A stretch of DNA of 64,000 nt from the NCBI RefSeq assembly GCF_017377855.1, contig NZ_JAFREP010000025.1:1-64000 (forward strand). Reading direction: 5' to 3'. Positions 35,572-44,775 of this stretch are shown here, piece by piece. Below the pieces are notes generated by a model. The model did no database searches. It was not told where the DNA came from and was given only the letters and a program-made list of their open reading frames with translations. Both the position numbers and the translations under genes were made by a program. Origin of the DNA: Acanthopleuribacter pedis (GTDB taxonomy: Bacteria; Acidobacteriota; Holophagae; Acanthopleuribacterales; Acanthopleuribacteraceae). Positions within the stretch are counted from its first letter, which is position 1; each line of letters begins with the position of its first letter.

Positions 35572-35648
35572 GGGGGCGTAGTTGAGTTGGTTACAATGCC
35601 GGCCTGTCACGCCGGAGGTCGCGGGTTCAAGTCCCGTCGCTCCCGCCA
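35572..35648 (+). tRNA. tRNA-Asp (anticodon GTC), copy 1
   Basis: Acceptor GGGGGCG/CGCTCCC with one G-T pair, anticodon arm CCGGC-CTGTCAC-GCCGG (GTC), T arm GCGGG-TTCAAGT-CCCGT, discriminator G, encoded CCA. It is 77 nt long and lies 8 bp after tRNA-Val. Confidence 0.95.
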
Positions 35649-35728
35649 TTTTCTCTCGCGTTGCTTTGCAACGCCGCTACATCCTCTTCTTTTGAAGAGA
35701 TGGACACAAAGATTACCCGAATTAATGC

Positions 35729-35805
35729 GGGGGCGTAGTTGAGTTGGTTACAATGCCGGCCTGTCACGCCGGAGGTCGCGGGTTCAAGTCCCGTCGCTCC
35801 CGCCA
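35729..35805 (+). tRNA. tRNA-Asp (anticodon GTC), copy 2
   Basis: Identical over all 77 nt to copy 1, including the encoded CCA. The 80-bp spacer before it is unrelated to the spacer after it. Confidence 0.95.
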
Positions 35806-35884
35806 TTTTATTTCTTTCTTGATTCAAAGCCGCGCTTGATCGTGGCTTTATTCATTTTTAGGACCGACTTCACGGTCCCTTTTC

Positions 35885-35957
35885 GGGCGATTAGCTCAGT
35901 TGGTAGAGCGCTTGCCTTACAAGCAAGATGTCAGCGGTTCAAGTCCGTTATCGCCCA
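35885..35957 (+). tRNA. tRNA-Val (anticodon TAC), copy 2
   Basis: Identical to the first tRNA-Val through the discriminator A, but followed by CTC, so the CCA end is not encoded and must be added by the CCA-adding enzyme. Confidence 0.95.
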
Positions 35958-35975
35958 CTCTCATCGCTTTTTCAG

Positions 35976-35999
35976 ACAGCCGTCCGCTAGGGCGGCTGT
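35976..35999 (+). terminator. Terminator of the tRNA cluster
   Basis: A 10-bp stem (35976-35985 with 35990-35999, ACAGCCGTCC and its near complement) has a GCTA loop and is followed by a T-containing tail, 18 bp after the last tRNA. Confidence 0.7.
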
Positions 36000-36280
36000 T
36001 TGTGTCTTGGGATCTTTTTTGTAATGATCCAAAAGCGCGACCATGGATTGCCGCCGCGGATCATTTAATAATGTAGGGGCTCACTTGAGGTGATCGGTTT
36101 TTTTTTGCCGCCGGGTTTGAGGTTTTGGCCGGCTACCCCGCGATTTGGGTCGCAAATCATCCGAGAATGAGGATTGTCCGCCTGGCATTCATTCGGGCTG
36201 TGTTAAAAAAGAATAGGGGGCGGGTTGTGACACCGCCCTTGCGATGATTGGGGCCGCAACGGCATCTTGACGGAATGTTC

Positions 36281-37048
36281 ATGAATCAGCCTTGTACGAT
36301 TAAGATCCTTTCCTACAACATTCACAAAGGGTTTAGCACCTATAACCGAAACTACGTTTTGGACCGCATTCGCCTGGCCATTAAGCAGGTGCACGCCGAC
36401 GTGGTGTTCCTTCAAGAGGTATTGGGCGATCATCAACGGCATAGCCAACGCATTCCCAACTGGCCGGATGCGCCGCAGTTTGAGTATCTTGCCGACAGCG
36501 TTTGGCATCATTACGCCTACGGCAAAAATGCGGTTTACGATGCCGGCCATCACGGCAATGCCATTCTTAGCAAGTACCCTATCTCAGATTGGGACAACAT
36601 TGATGTATCCACCAATCCGCTGGAGAACCGCGGCTTGTTGCACGCTGTTTTGGCCGTGCCCGAGTTCAAAATGCCCCTGCACGTGATTTGCCTTCACTTG
36701 GATTTGCTTGAACGAGGTCGGCGTTTGCAGGTGGGTTTATTAACCGAGCGCATTCGTTCCGTGGTTCCTGATAGCGAGCCTTTGATCATCGCAGGGGACT
36801 TTAACGATTGGCGCGAGCGTATTTCGGACCGAATGCAGCGCGAACTCAACCTGCAGGAGGCGCATTTTGATTTGCACGACAAACATGCGCGCACCTTCCC
36901 CTCGTGGATGCCGCTGTTGAAATTGGATCGTGTCTATTTTCGCGGATTTCGCGCGGTGGATGCTCGGGTGATGAAAGGCGAGCCCTGGCGGCAGTTGTCG
37001 GACCATGCAGCCTACTTCTCCGAACTGCAACTGGTGGAGGATGCCTAG
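36281..37048 (+). CDS. Endonuclease/exonuclease/phosphatase family protein
   Basis: About 255 residues with the metal-dependent DNase I-like fold: ILSYNIHKGFS at the N-terminus, the metal-binding VVFLQEVLGDH, HGNAILSKYPI, the CLHLDL strand, IIAGDFNDWRE and the final SDHAAYFSEL with the catalytic histidine. Family members cleave DNA, RNA, or phosphodiesters in lipids and signalling molecules; nothing here fixes the substrate. There is no signal peptide, so it is probably cytoplasmic. I choose ATG 36281 after GACGGA; the frame opens at 36248. Its TAG stop lies in a repeat-like CTAGCCC. Confidence 0.83.
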   Translation: MNQPCTIKILSYNIHKGFSTYNRNYVLDRIRLAIKQVHADVVFLQEVLGDHQRHSQRIPNWPDAPQFEYLADSVWHHYAYGKNAVYDAGHHGNAILSKYPISDWDNIDVSTNPLENRGLLHAVLAVPEFKMPLHVICLHLDLLERGRRLQVGLLTERIRSVVPDSEPLIIAGDFNDWRERISDRMQRELNLQEAHFDLHDKHARTFPSWMPLLKLDRVYFRGFRAVDARVMKGEPWRQLSDHAAYFSELQLVEDA

Positions 37049-37085
37049 CCCACGTAGGAGAAAACGGGTAAGCAATGCGGGTTAA
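37045..37085. repeat. Possible 41-bp relic of a family B repeat
   Basis: The segment starts CCTAGCCC and ends GCAATGCGGGTTAA, matching the two termini of the full copy at 40805-41011 (TTAGCCCGC and GCATTGCGGGTTAG) with the interior missing. It fills the entire gap between two convergent genes and supplies one stop codon, as the full copies do. The similarity is short. Confidence 0.45.
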
Positions 37086-38687
37086 TTAAAACCCGAGGCA
37101 GGTCGTGGGGCCGTTGCCTTGGCGCACCAGATCGAGGACCGTGACGCGTCCGTCCGCGTCTAAGTCGCTTTCGGTGGATAACCAACGTGATGCGAGTAGG
37201 TATACGTCGTTAAGGTCGACCACGGCATCATTGTTGAGATCACCGATTAAGACACAGGGCGCCTGTTCGAAAGCGCCGATATCGGGATTGGCGCCGCGGG
37301 TACGTCCGAGGATATCTTCGCCCGCGGCGTTGGCGGGGTCGGCCACGTCGACCGCGCCGCTTTGTGCGCCGAGTACCCCGTACGCGTTGACCAAACGCAG
37401 GAATTCGGCACGAATGGTGGTGTTGCCGCTGGCGAAACGAAGCGATTGGGGCAGCCAGGTGGGCAGGGTTGTTTGGGTGAGATCGGGAAGGATCGGATCG
37501 GCCGTGACCGCCGCGGTATCGTCGGATGGATTGACCAGATCGCCGGTTTCCGGTGGATCGCTTCCCCCGTTCCAGTAAAGGTTGTTGGTAAGTTCAAAAG
37601 AGGCGACGTCCGCGGCGGTGCTGTCCGAAAAGTCATTGGCACCGCTGTTGCCGGCGCCCATGGTGCCGGTTGGATCCGACCAAATATTGTTGTAGAAGTG
37701 CACATTTTCCACCGGCGGGTTGTTGCCCTCGCGGTTGAGGCGCATGGCATAGGCGAGCGCGGGTAGGTCGCCGTGGACCGTGTTGTTGCGGAAGGTAATG
37801 TTGCGCGAGCCCTTGACCCCAAACGCGGCGCGCATGACGTGGGTTGCATTGCCGAGCATGAGGTTGTTTTCGACCAAGGCCTCCTCGGCTTCGAAGAAGG
37901 GTTTGCCATCCTCGCCGAACAGAATGAAGTGGCTGCCGGTGCTGCCTTGCCAATTGAGAAACACATTGCGGCGAATGGTGAAATTGCGATTGACCGCCAG
38001 TTCGCCGGAATTTTTTACAACGATGAAGCTGGACGTGTCGTTGCCGTTGGGGCGACCGCTCCCTTCAAAATGGTTGAAGAAGATGTTGTCCTCAATGACG
38101 ATGTTTTCCACACCGTTGACATCCATGTGTTCGTCGCTGCCTTGCTGGTTGAAAAACAGGTTACCGCGCACCGTGATATCGCGCGCGCCGTTGTTGATTT
38201 TCAGCAAGTCGTTGTTGTAGCTGTCGTGGATGATGTTGTTTTCAATGGTGATGTTGCGGGTGGGATCGTTGCCGCCGGGCGTGTCCGTGCTGCGCAAATC
38301 CTGAATTTGGATCACAAGCCCCGCCGCGCCGGGTCCGTCGTGGGCGATATCAAAGCCTTCCAAGCGAATGCCGACCCCGGTGTAACAGGTGATGACCGTC
38401 CCGTTGTGACGGAGCAAGGCGGTGTAGGGCACCGCGGCGCGCACGGTGACCGGGGTGGCAAAATTGCCCCGCAGGCGAATGCGACCGGTGTACTCGCCGG
38501 GGCCCACGATGATTTCGGCGCCGTCCTGGGCGCGGTCCAGCGCGGCGGTAATGGTGGCGAGGGGGTTTTCGGCGCTTCCGTCCCCCGTGCCGTCGTCACC
38601 GTTTACGGCGACATGCAGGGTTTGGCCGCCAAAGAGGCCCAGCGCCAAAATCCAGAATCCGAGCCCAAGCAGTGCCATGGTCTTCAT
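37086..38687 (-). CDS. Exported right-handed beta-helix protein with C-terminal dockerin-like repeats
   Basis: The 533-residue protein has a signal peptide (to about residue 25). A DUF1565-type start (VNGDDGTGDGSAENPLATI) leads into about 300 residues of parallel beta-helix repeats marked by N-rich strand ends (ITIENNIIHDS, ITVRGNLFFN, IVIEDNIFFN, ITFRNNTVHG). The tail (about 485-533) has two calcium-loop motifs, GDLNNDAVVDLNDVYLLASR and DLDADGRVTVLDLV, as in dockerins. It probably acts outside the cell on polysaccharide or as a surface structure; catalytic residues are not identified. ATG 38687 is chosen for its AAGGGGG site and signal peptide over an upstream frame. Confidence 0.82.
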   Translation of the reverse strand: MKTMALLGLGFWILALGLFGGQTLHVAVNGDDGTGDGSAENPLATITAALDRAQDGAEIIVGPGEYTGRIRLRGNFATPVTVRAAVPYTALLRHNGTVITCYTGVGIRLEGFDIAHDGPGAAGLVIQIQDLRSTDTPGGNDPTRNITIENNIIHDSYNNDLLKINNGARDITVRGNLFFNQQGSDEHMDVNGVENIVIEDNIFFNHFEGSGRPNGNDTSSFIVVKNSGELAVNRNFTIRRNVFLNWQGSTGSHFILFGEDGKPFFEAEEALVENNLMLGNATHVMRAAFGVKGSRNITFRNNTVHGDLPALAYAMRLNREGNNPPVENVHFYNNIWSDPTGTMGAGNSGANDFSDSTAADVASFELTNNLYWNGGSDPPETGDLVNPSDDTAAVTADPILPDLTQTTLPTWLPQSLRFASGNTTIRAEFLRLVNAYGVLGAQSGAVDVADPANAAGEDILGRTRGANPDIGAFEQAPCVLIGDLNNDAVVDLNDVYLLASRWLSTESDLDADGRVTVLDLVRQGNGPTTCLGF

Positions 38688-38825
38688 CACAACGACCCCC
38701 TTATTCCGCCGCAAATCCGGCGCTTTGCGTAGAAGAGTGCTTGATTGTGACAAGTTCCAGGTTAATTGGCCATGATCGGACTCACCTCATGGAGCCCGCG
38801 CGCTGCCAAACCCATCGTGAATCAC

Positions 38826-39095
38826 CTACCGGGTCGTACAGGCCTCCCAATTCGCCATGGCCGTTTGGGTGCAGGGATCGCCGATGAAATGACCGGCTTG
38901 TTTGCTGCAGCGCAGTAAATTCTGGTTGAGTTCTAAAATACAGAGGTTCAGTTCTTCGGGCGTCGGGTGGACGTCCAATATCGCGGCCTCCTCGGCGCGT
39001 TCCTGCTGGTCTTGGATGTAAACAGATAGCGCGGTGACACCAATCATCATGGAACCGAGGGCGAAAAGGCCGCTGAAAATCAATATGCTTTTCAT
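38826..39095 (-). CDS. Small exported or membrane-anchored hypothetical protein
   Basis: The 89-residue protein has one N-terminal hydrophobic segment (residues 4-27), either a signal peptide or an anchor, then a charged region. Its C-terminal part has four cysteines (LNLCILEL, LLRCSKQ, GDPCTQT, WEACTTR), suggesting disulfides outside the cytoplasm. ATG 39095 follows AAGGAAA. I know no family for it. Confidence 0.6.
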   Translation of the reverse strand: MKSILIFSGLFALGSMMIGVTALSVYIQDQQERAEEAAILDVHPTPEELNLCILELNQNLLRCSKQAGHFIGDPCTQTAMANWEACTTR

Positions 39096-39719
39096 GGAAT
39101 TTTCCTTTTCGAGAATATATGGATAGTCGCTGTTTTTAGCGAGCGACTCATCGTAACAGTCGATAAAACAATAGGCAATGCGAATTTGAAAGTTTTGTAT
39201 ACTCGAGTAAAAACGCTATTGCTGTTGAAAAACGATGAGGCGACCTCGGGAAAATGATGAGTCAATCCCGAGGGGGTCCCGTTTTATAGAGAATAACGCT
39301 TGGGTTCGACGATTTTCCTACGCTGTATGTGAATTTTGAATGAGCTTGGTGTGAAATGCCGGTGATTATTGGTCTTTTGATGGAAAAACGCTCGGTGCTT
39401 TTGTTGTAGAAAATGTGTTTATCCGAGTAAGGAAAAGGGTTGAGGTCGGCAAGGGGCTGTGGGAAGCTTTATTTTGACGGCGACGATGCCCTTTTGCGGT
39501 GGTGTCGCCGCCGTGTTTCGTCGAATCACGCATTGCTTATTTTATGAAAAGCCGCTTGTTCCGGTGATATCCGAGGGGCGGTAATCGTTCCCGCGCCTGG
39601 TGTTCGCGGGCGCTTTCAAGTCGCCTGGTTTTTGCTTTCTATTGGGTTTTGCCTTGCATGCCGACGCCCCTGGTGCGGCGCATGGACAAGATCCTGCTGC
39701 TCCTATTTAAAGGATGGAC
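39096..39719. other. Long intergenic region without a recognisable gene
   Basis: About 620 bp with several small dyads, for example ACGGCGAC with GTCGCCGCCGT near 39476-39514, but no terminator T-run, tRNA or ORF with a ribosome site. The plus strand is again rich in T and G. The AAAGGA at 39709 is the ribosome site of the esterase. Confidence 0.45.
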
Positions 39720-40808
39720 ATGTTGAAAAAATGGATTGCTTTTTGGATCGTTCTTGTTTCTTTTGGCTTTGGCGCCGCGCTTCAGGCGGCCGAAATTAGG
39801 GTTCACTACGACACCGGTTGGGGGAACCGGATTGCGATTCGCGGACAGGCGCCCGGTTTGAATTGGCAGCAGGGTGTCCAGACGTCTTGGCAGGAAGGCA
39901 ATGTGTGGGTGTTGCAAACACCCGCTTCCTGGGGAGGCTTTGAATTTAAGCCTTTGTTTAACGATCAGGTTTGGTCGGTGGGTGCCAATTACCGGGTGGC
40001 CCACGGCAACGATGTGGTTGACATTTATCCCTTCTTCTTTTCCAACCAAGGCCGTTTGGTGAATGTCACCTCGTTTTATTCCTCAACCCTGGGGAATGTG
40101 CGGGGCGTGCGCGTTTATTTGCCGCCGAGTTATGACGAAAACCTATTGAAATCTTATCCCGTGGTGTATTGCCACGACGGGCAAAACCTTTTTGAAGCCG
40201 CGACCGCGTTTGGTGGTCGGGAATGGCGTTTGGACGAAACCAGTGACGCTTTGGTGATGCAGGGCGTGATCCAGGAAGCCATTTACGTCGGCATCGACAA
40301 TACCGGCGCCTCGCGTCTTCCCGAGTACACGCCCACGGCCGATCCCAATTACGGGGGTGGCGACGGCGACCTGTACCTCGATTTCATTGAAAACGAGGTG
40401 GTTCCCTGGATTGAAAATTCGCTGCGGACGCGCGCCGGTGCGAACACGCGTTTTCTGATGGGTTCCTCTCTTGGGGGTCTGATCAGTTTTTACGGTAGTT
40501 GGACCCGGTCCGATGTATTTGGTTCGGCCGCGTGTTTGTCCTCAAGTTTCTGGTGGGATAACCAGAACTTGTTGGGTGAGGTGCAGCAGTGGAACGGTGC
40601 CACGCCCGCGGCGCGTTTCTACGTGGACGGCGGGAGTTTGGAATCGGCCGGTCAAAGTGCCGCCGACATGCGCGACGCCTTGGTTCAGTTGGGTTTCGTC
40701 GAGGGTGATAATGTCGCCTACTTCTTGGACCAAGGCGCGGGTCACAACGAGGCCGCCTGGGCCGCGCGTTTGGATCGCCCGCTGCGTTTCCTGCTCGCGG
40801 TGCCTTAG
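39720..40808 (+). CDS. Secreted esterase with N-terminal carbohydrate-binding-like domain
   Basis: The 362-residue protein has a signal peptide (to about residue 23, LQAAE). A domain of about 90 residues follows with the starch-binding-like pattern of aromatic residues (GNRIAIRGQAPGLNWQQG). The alpha/beta-hydrolase domain is of the esterase D/enterochelin-esterase type: YPVVYCHDGQNLF, nucleophile in LMGSSLGGLIS near residue 244, and histidine in DQGAGHNEAAW. It is probably an extracellular or periplasmic carboxylesterase such as a feruloyl or acetyl esterase. ATG 39720 is preferred because AAAGGA overlaps the ATG at 39714. Its stop TAG is within a family B repeat. Confidence 0.85.
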   Translation: MLKKWIAFWIVLVSFGFGAALQAAEIRVHYDTGWGNRIAIRGQAPGLNWQQGVQTSWQEGNVWVLQTPASWGGFEFKPLFNDQVWSVGANYRVAHGNDVVDIYPFFFSNQGRLVNVTSFYSSTLGNVRGVRVYLPPSYDENLLKSYPVVYCHDGQNLFEAATAFGGREWRLDETSDALVMQGVIQEAIYVGIDNTGASRLPEYTPTADPNYGGGDGDLYLDFIENEVVPWIENSLRTRAGANTRFLMGSSLGGLISFYGSWTRSDVFGSAACLSSSFWWDNQNLLGEVQQWNGATPAARFYVDGGSLESAGQSAADMRDALVQLGFVEGDNVAYFLDQGAGHNEAAWAARLDRPLRFLLAVP

Positions 40809-41011
40809 CCCGCATTTCTCACAAGGCATTCTGCTACGGCGCAAGCCATGCGATTACGAGGGGGCGGCCATCCGACTTACTCGGTCGAGCCGCCCTCGTC
40901 TCAGCTGCTACGCCGATAGGTCGGACCCCTGCGCCGTCTCTCGGTCGTAATCTTCGTACTCACAAGGCATTCTGCTTCTCGCGACGAATCCTTTTGAGCA
41001 TTGCGGGTTAG
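40805..41011. repeat. Family B palindromic repeat, copy 2
   Basis: A 207-bp element begins TTAGCCCGCATTTCTCAC and ends GCATTGCGGGTTAG. It shares the internal TCGTAATCTTCGTACTCAC and CTTCTCGCGACGAATCC with copy 1. Its left end provides the TAG of the esterase, and its right end provides the TAA of sbcC on the other strand. Confidence 0.85.
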
Positions 41012-44000
41012 GCGGTCGTGTAGGCGTCCTCGACACGAATGAAGCTGCGGCCCGCCCCTTGGGGGATGACGTTAATGCGCGTGCCGATGCGTTCGATCAG
41101 GGTGGGGATGTGAGAAATCACCCCCACCTGGCGGCCCATGGCTTGTAAGCTGTCCAACGCGCTCAGGGCCAGGTCGAGGCTTTCGGGATCGAGGGCGCCG
41201 AACCCTTCGTCGATAAACAAGCTTTCGACGAGACTGCGTTCCGCCGACATGGAGGCCAATCCCAGCGCCAGCGCGAGGCTGACAAGGAAGGTTTCACCAC
41301 CGGAGAGGCTGTTGATGGAGCGGGCTTCGTCCGCCATATCGCCGTCAATGATTTGCAGTTCAAGGGTTTCCACATGGGGGACGCGTGCCAACCGGTATCG
41401 GCGCGCCAGGTCTTCCAGATGGACGTTCGCATAACCGAGCAGGGCGTCAAGGGTGAGGCTTTGGGCGTATTGCCGAAATTTGTTGCCGTCTTTGCTGCCG
41501 ATTAGATTGCGCATGGCTTGCCAGAGTTCCACGGTCTGAAGTTGCCGAGCCCGCTGTTCCAGCAATTCGCGACGTTGGGTTTGGGCCGCTTGGTCTTGAT
41601 CCAGAAGATTTTTAACCGCGTAATAGGCTTCTTCCTGTTGTTGCTTGGTTTCTTCTAGGAGCGCCAAGGCGTCGGCCAGTTCGGCGGCGGTTTTTTGGGC
41701 GAGTTCGCCTTCCGGTTGTTCGGCATCGTGGTTGGCGACGGCTTCGCGGCGTTCTCTTAAAAGCACCTCGCTGTCGCGGCAGGCCTGCTCCAAGCCGGCG
41801 AGCTGATTTTGGGTTGCCGTGCACCATTCGCGGTCGATGGCCAGCCAGGTTTCGGCCTCGGATTCTGAACATGCCGCTTGGGCGAGTTGTTCTTGCCAAC
41901 GGGCCCGGTTGTCCTCCTGTTTGCGGCGACAGGTTTGGATTTGTTCCTGTAGCGAGTTTTTGCGTTGTTCTTGGGAGGCGATTTCCTGTTGGACTTGGGA
42001 AACGCGCTCTTGTTGTTGCTTGAGCGATTGAGTCGTTTCGTTTACCGCCGACTCGAGACGTTCCAGCACCTCGGTCACGGCGGCACCGTCGAGCAGGGTC
42101 GCGCGATGGGCGAGGGTTTGTTTGAGAAGCTCCGCGCCTTCCTCGTGTTGTTTCCCGATGCTGTCCCGCCGTGTTTGGGCGGCGGTTAGCTCGCCGGCCA
42201 GTGGGTGCAGCGCTTGGTCGATGTTTTTAAGGGCGATGGTGCGTTCGCGCTCGCGGTCGTGTTTGTTCTTTTGGGTGGCGATCCGCGCGTCGCAACGTTC
42301 CAATAACGCGGGTGGATCCTGCTCGAGGATGGTACGCCAATCGGGGAGCCAGTTCATGAGTGGATCAAGCCGGGTCCGCGATGCTTCGATCTGTTGGCTT
42401 AAACTTTGGTAACGGCTCTCCTGCTGGATGCGTTCTTGTTCGCGGGTTCGTTCCTGTTCGGCAAGGGTTTGGCGCTCCTCGTCGCAGGTTTTGAACCGGC
42501 GGCGATGTTGTTCGACCTGCTTGCGCAGCGCCTCTATTTCCTGCGCCTGGGTATCCAGCTTTCCTTGATCATCGCGGTATCGGCGCTGCTTGCGTTCAAA
42601 ATCGGCCAGCGTTTCTTGTAGCGCCGATTCCAAATCGGTTTCATCGGTTTCCGGTGACCCGTGGAAGGGGAGGTCGTCCGGTTTGGTGTGCCACAATTGC
42701 ACCCATTTCTCGTGCTCGCTTTCGGCTTCTTGGCGCTCTTTTTTGGCTTCGCGTTGCTCGCCGCGAGCCTGCTCGCGCAAGTGTGCCAGACGACTTTTGG
42801 CCGCGGCCTCATCCTGAACCGCTTTTCGGTTTTGTTGTTCGAGCGTTGTGACACGATTTTGTTGGTCGGCAAGCAAATGGTCGGCGGGTTGCTGCTCGCG
42901 GTAGGGGTGTTCGGTGGCGCCGCACAGGGGACAGGGTTGGCCGGTTTCGAGGGACGCGCGCAACTGGTTTAAGTTCTGCGAATGGGTTAAGCGCAGACGA
43001 TCCAAGGTTTCACGGGCTTCCGTGAGTTGGATTTGGTTTTTTTGCAGTGCGGCTCCGGCAGTTTCGGCCTCGGTGGCAGCCTGCTTGCCCTGGGTGATGA
43101 GGTGTTGGTATTTTTCCTCTTTTTCCTGGAGTCGGCGTGCCAAGCGTTGCCGGTTACCTTGGTCTTTGGTTGCTTGTTGCAACCAATGAATCACCCTGAG
43201 GTTCTGTTCGATGTGGTGTTGCATCCGCGCGCGTGCTTCTGGATCGAAACCCTGTTCTCGGTCTTGGTAGCTTGCCTCGCTTTGACTGAGTTCTTGCTGG
43301 GCGGTGTGTCGTTTCGATTCAAGGGTTCTAATTTGCTGTCGAAACTGGTGCTGTTCTTTTTGCCATTGTGCCTGTTTCTGTTCGAGTTCCTGTTTGTCGC
43401 GGTGGTTCTCCACCAGGTTTTCCAAATCGAGGCGCCACGTTTCCCAGTGATTGCAGAGTTGTTGGGCGTCTTGGTGATCGGCCAGCCATTGTTGAAGCTG
43501 CTGCTGCTCCTGTTCTAATTGCGCGCGTTCGAGGAGGTAGGTCTGTTGTTTCTTTTCCAGTGCCGAAACGTTTTGTTGCGCGATTTCCAGGGCCTTGGTG
43601 TGGGCTTGTTGCTTTTCCCGGTGGGTGGCGATTTCCAGATCGCGAAGCCGTGCTTCTTCCAGTTCCGGTTGTTTGTCTTTGAGGACTTGTTGTTGCGTTT
43701 CCAGCAGGCTTTGAAGGCTTTGGCATGTTTCGGTATGGGCTGTTAGTCGGTCGTGAAGTTCGGCTAAGGCGGTTACGGCGTCGTCCAGTCGCTTCGTTAA
43801 ATCGGCCGAGGTTTGGGTGAGTTCCCGGTATTCCCGTCTGGTTGGCCGAAGGGCTTCAACGCGGGTTGCTTGCTGTAGTTTTTCCCGTTGGGGTTGGAAG
43901 TCGTCCAAGTTTTGACGCTGTTCCTGATGGGACTTTGTGGCCGCTTCGAGGTTTTGCTGGAGGCGGTCATGTTGTTTGATCCAGGTGTAGGTTTGTTGGG

Positions 44001-44775
44001 TTTGTTGGTGTTGTTGTGTTGTGAGGTTCCGCTTTTCCTGGGTCTCCGCTAGGTGGGTCTCGTGTTCTTCCCGTTGTTCTTCCGTCAAAATCGTGGCTTC
44101 ACCCAAGCGGGTGTCGAGGATGTCGAGGCTTTGTTGCTCGCGCTTGGCGCGTTCATAAGCGAGGGTCCCGATACGCGAGTAAATTTCGGTGCCGGTCATG
44201 CGTTCCAGCAGATCCGCGCGGGCCTTGTTTCCCGCCTTGAGAAAGGCTGCAAAATCCCCCTGGGCGAGCAATACGGAACGGCGGAATTGATCGAATGTGA
44301 GCCCGATGGTTTCGTGAACCGCCTGGAGCACCTCGGTTTTGGTGCGGCCGATCAGGCGGTCTTCCGCCATATCGCGCAAGGTGGTTTCCGAGGGCTTGAG
44401 AACCCCTTTATTTTTGCCGCGTGAAACGCGCTCGACTTCCCAGCGGGCCAGGTAGACTTTACCGTCAAGCCCGCGGTATTCCGTTTCGGCGTGGCAGGCC
44501 GCGGCACCGCGGCGCAATAGGTTGCGTGGGTCGTTGTGGGCCAGCGTGTTTTGTGCATCGTTGCCGATCTGCACCGCTGCCCCCGTGTTTTCCAGGCGTG
44601 GTATGCGCCCGTAAAGGCTGACACAGAGCGCGTCGAGCAAGGTGCTCTTGCCGGCGCCGGTGGGTCCGGTGATGGCAAATAAGCCGCTTTGACCCAGGGG
44701 CGGATGTTGGAGTTCGACCGCGAATTCGCCGGCGAGACTGGTGAGATTGCTGCCGCGAATGGCGAGGATTTTCAT
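41008..44775 (-). CDS. sbcC: SbcC, ATPase subunit of the SbcCD nuclease
   Basis: The 1255-residue SMC-like protein has a Walker A GPTGAGKST near residue 38, very long Gln/Glu-rich coiled coils, a zinc hook CPLC near residue 616 at the hinge and the ABC signature NSLSGGETFLVSLALALG near the C-terminus, followed by the Walker B LFIDEGFGALD. With SbcD it opens hairpins and processes double-strand ends, which bears on a genome carrying long palindromic repeats. It starts 4 nt inside sbcD. The stop codon lies in a family B repeat. Confidence 0.94.
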   Translation of the reverse strand: MKILAIRGSNLTSLAGEFAVELQHPPLGQSGLFAITGPTGAGKSTLLDALCVSLYGRIPRLENTGAAVQIGNDAQNTLAHNDPRNLLRRGAAACHAETEYRGLDGKVYLARWEVERVSRGKNKGVLKPSETTLRDMAEDRLIGRTKTEVLQAVHETIGLTFDQFRRSVLLAQGDFAAFLKAGNKARADLLERMTGTEIYSRIGTLAYERAKREQQSLDILDTRLGEATILTEEQREEHETHLAETQEKRNLTTQQHQQTQQTYTWIKQHDRLQQNLEAATKSHQEQRQNLDDFQPQREKLQQATRVEALRPTRREYRELTQTSADLTKRLDDAVTALAELHDRLTAHTETCQSLQSLLETQQQVLKDKQPELEEARLRDLEIATHREKQQAHTKALEIAQQNVSALEKKQQTYLLERAQLEQEQQQLQQWLADHQDAQQLCNHWETWRLDLENLVENHRDKQELEQKQAQWQKEQHQFRQQIRTLESKRHTAQQELSQSEASYQDREQGFDPEARARMQHHIEQNLRVIHWLQQATKDQGNRQRLARRLQEKEEKYQHLITQGKQAATEAETAGAALQKNQIQLTEARETLDRLRLTHSQNLNQLRASLETGQPCPLCGATEHPYREQQPADHLLADQQNRVTTLEQQNRKAVQDEAAAKSRLAHLREQARGEQREAKKERQEAESEHEKWVQLWHTKPDDLPFHGSPETDETDLESALQETLADFERKQRRYRDDQGKLDTQAQEIEALRKQVEQHRRRFKTCDEERQTLAEQERTREQERIQQESRYQSLSQQIEASRTRLDPLMNWLPDWRTILEQDPPALLERCDARIATQKNKHDRERERTIALKNIDQALHPLAGELTAAQTRRDSIGKQHEEGAELLKQTLAHRATLLDGAAVTEVLERLESAVNETTQSLKQQQERVSQVQQEIASQEQRKNSLQEQIQTCRRKQEDNRARWQEQLAQAACSESEAETWLAIDREWCTATQNQLAGLEQACRDSEVLLRERREAVANHDAEQPEGELAQKTAAELADALALLEETKQQQEEAYYAVKNLLDQDQAAQTQRRELLEQRARQLQTVELWQAMRNLIGSKDGNKFRQYAQSLTLDALLGYANVHLEDLARRYRLARVPHVETLELQIIDGDMADEARSINSLSGGETFLVSLALALGLASMSAERSLVESLFIDEGFGALDPESLDLALSALDSLQAMGRQVGVISHIPTLIERIGTRINVIPQGAGRSFIRVEDAYTTA

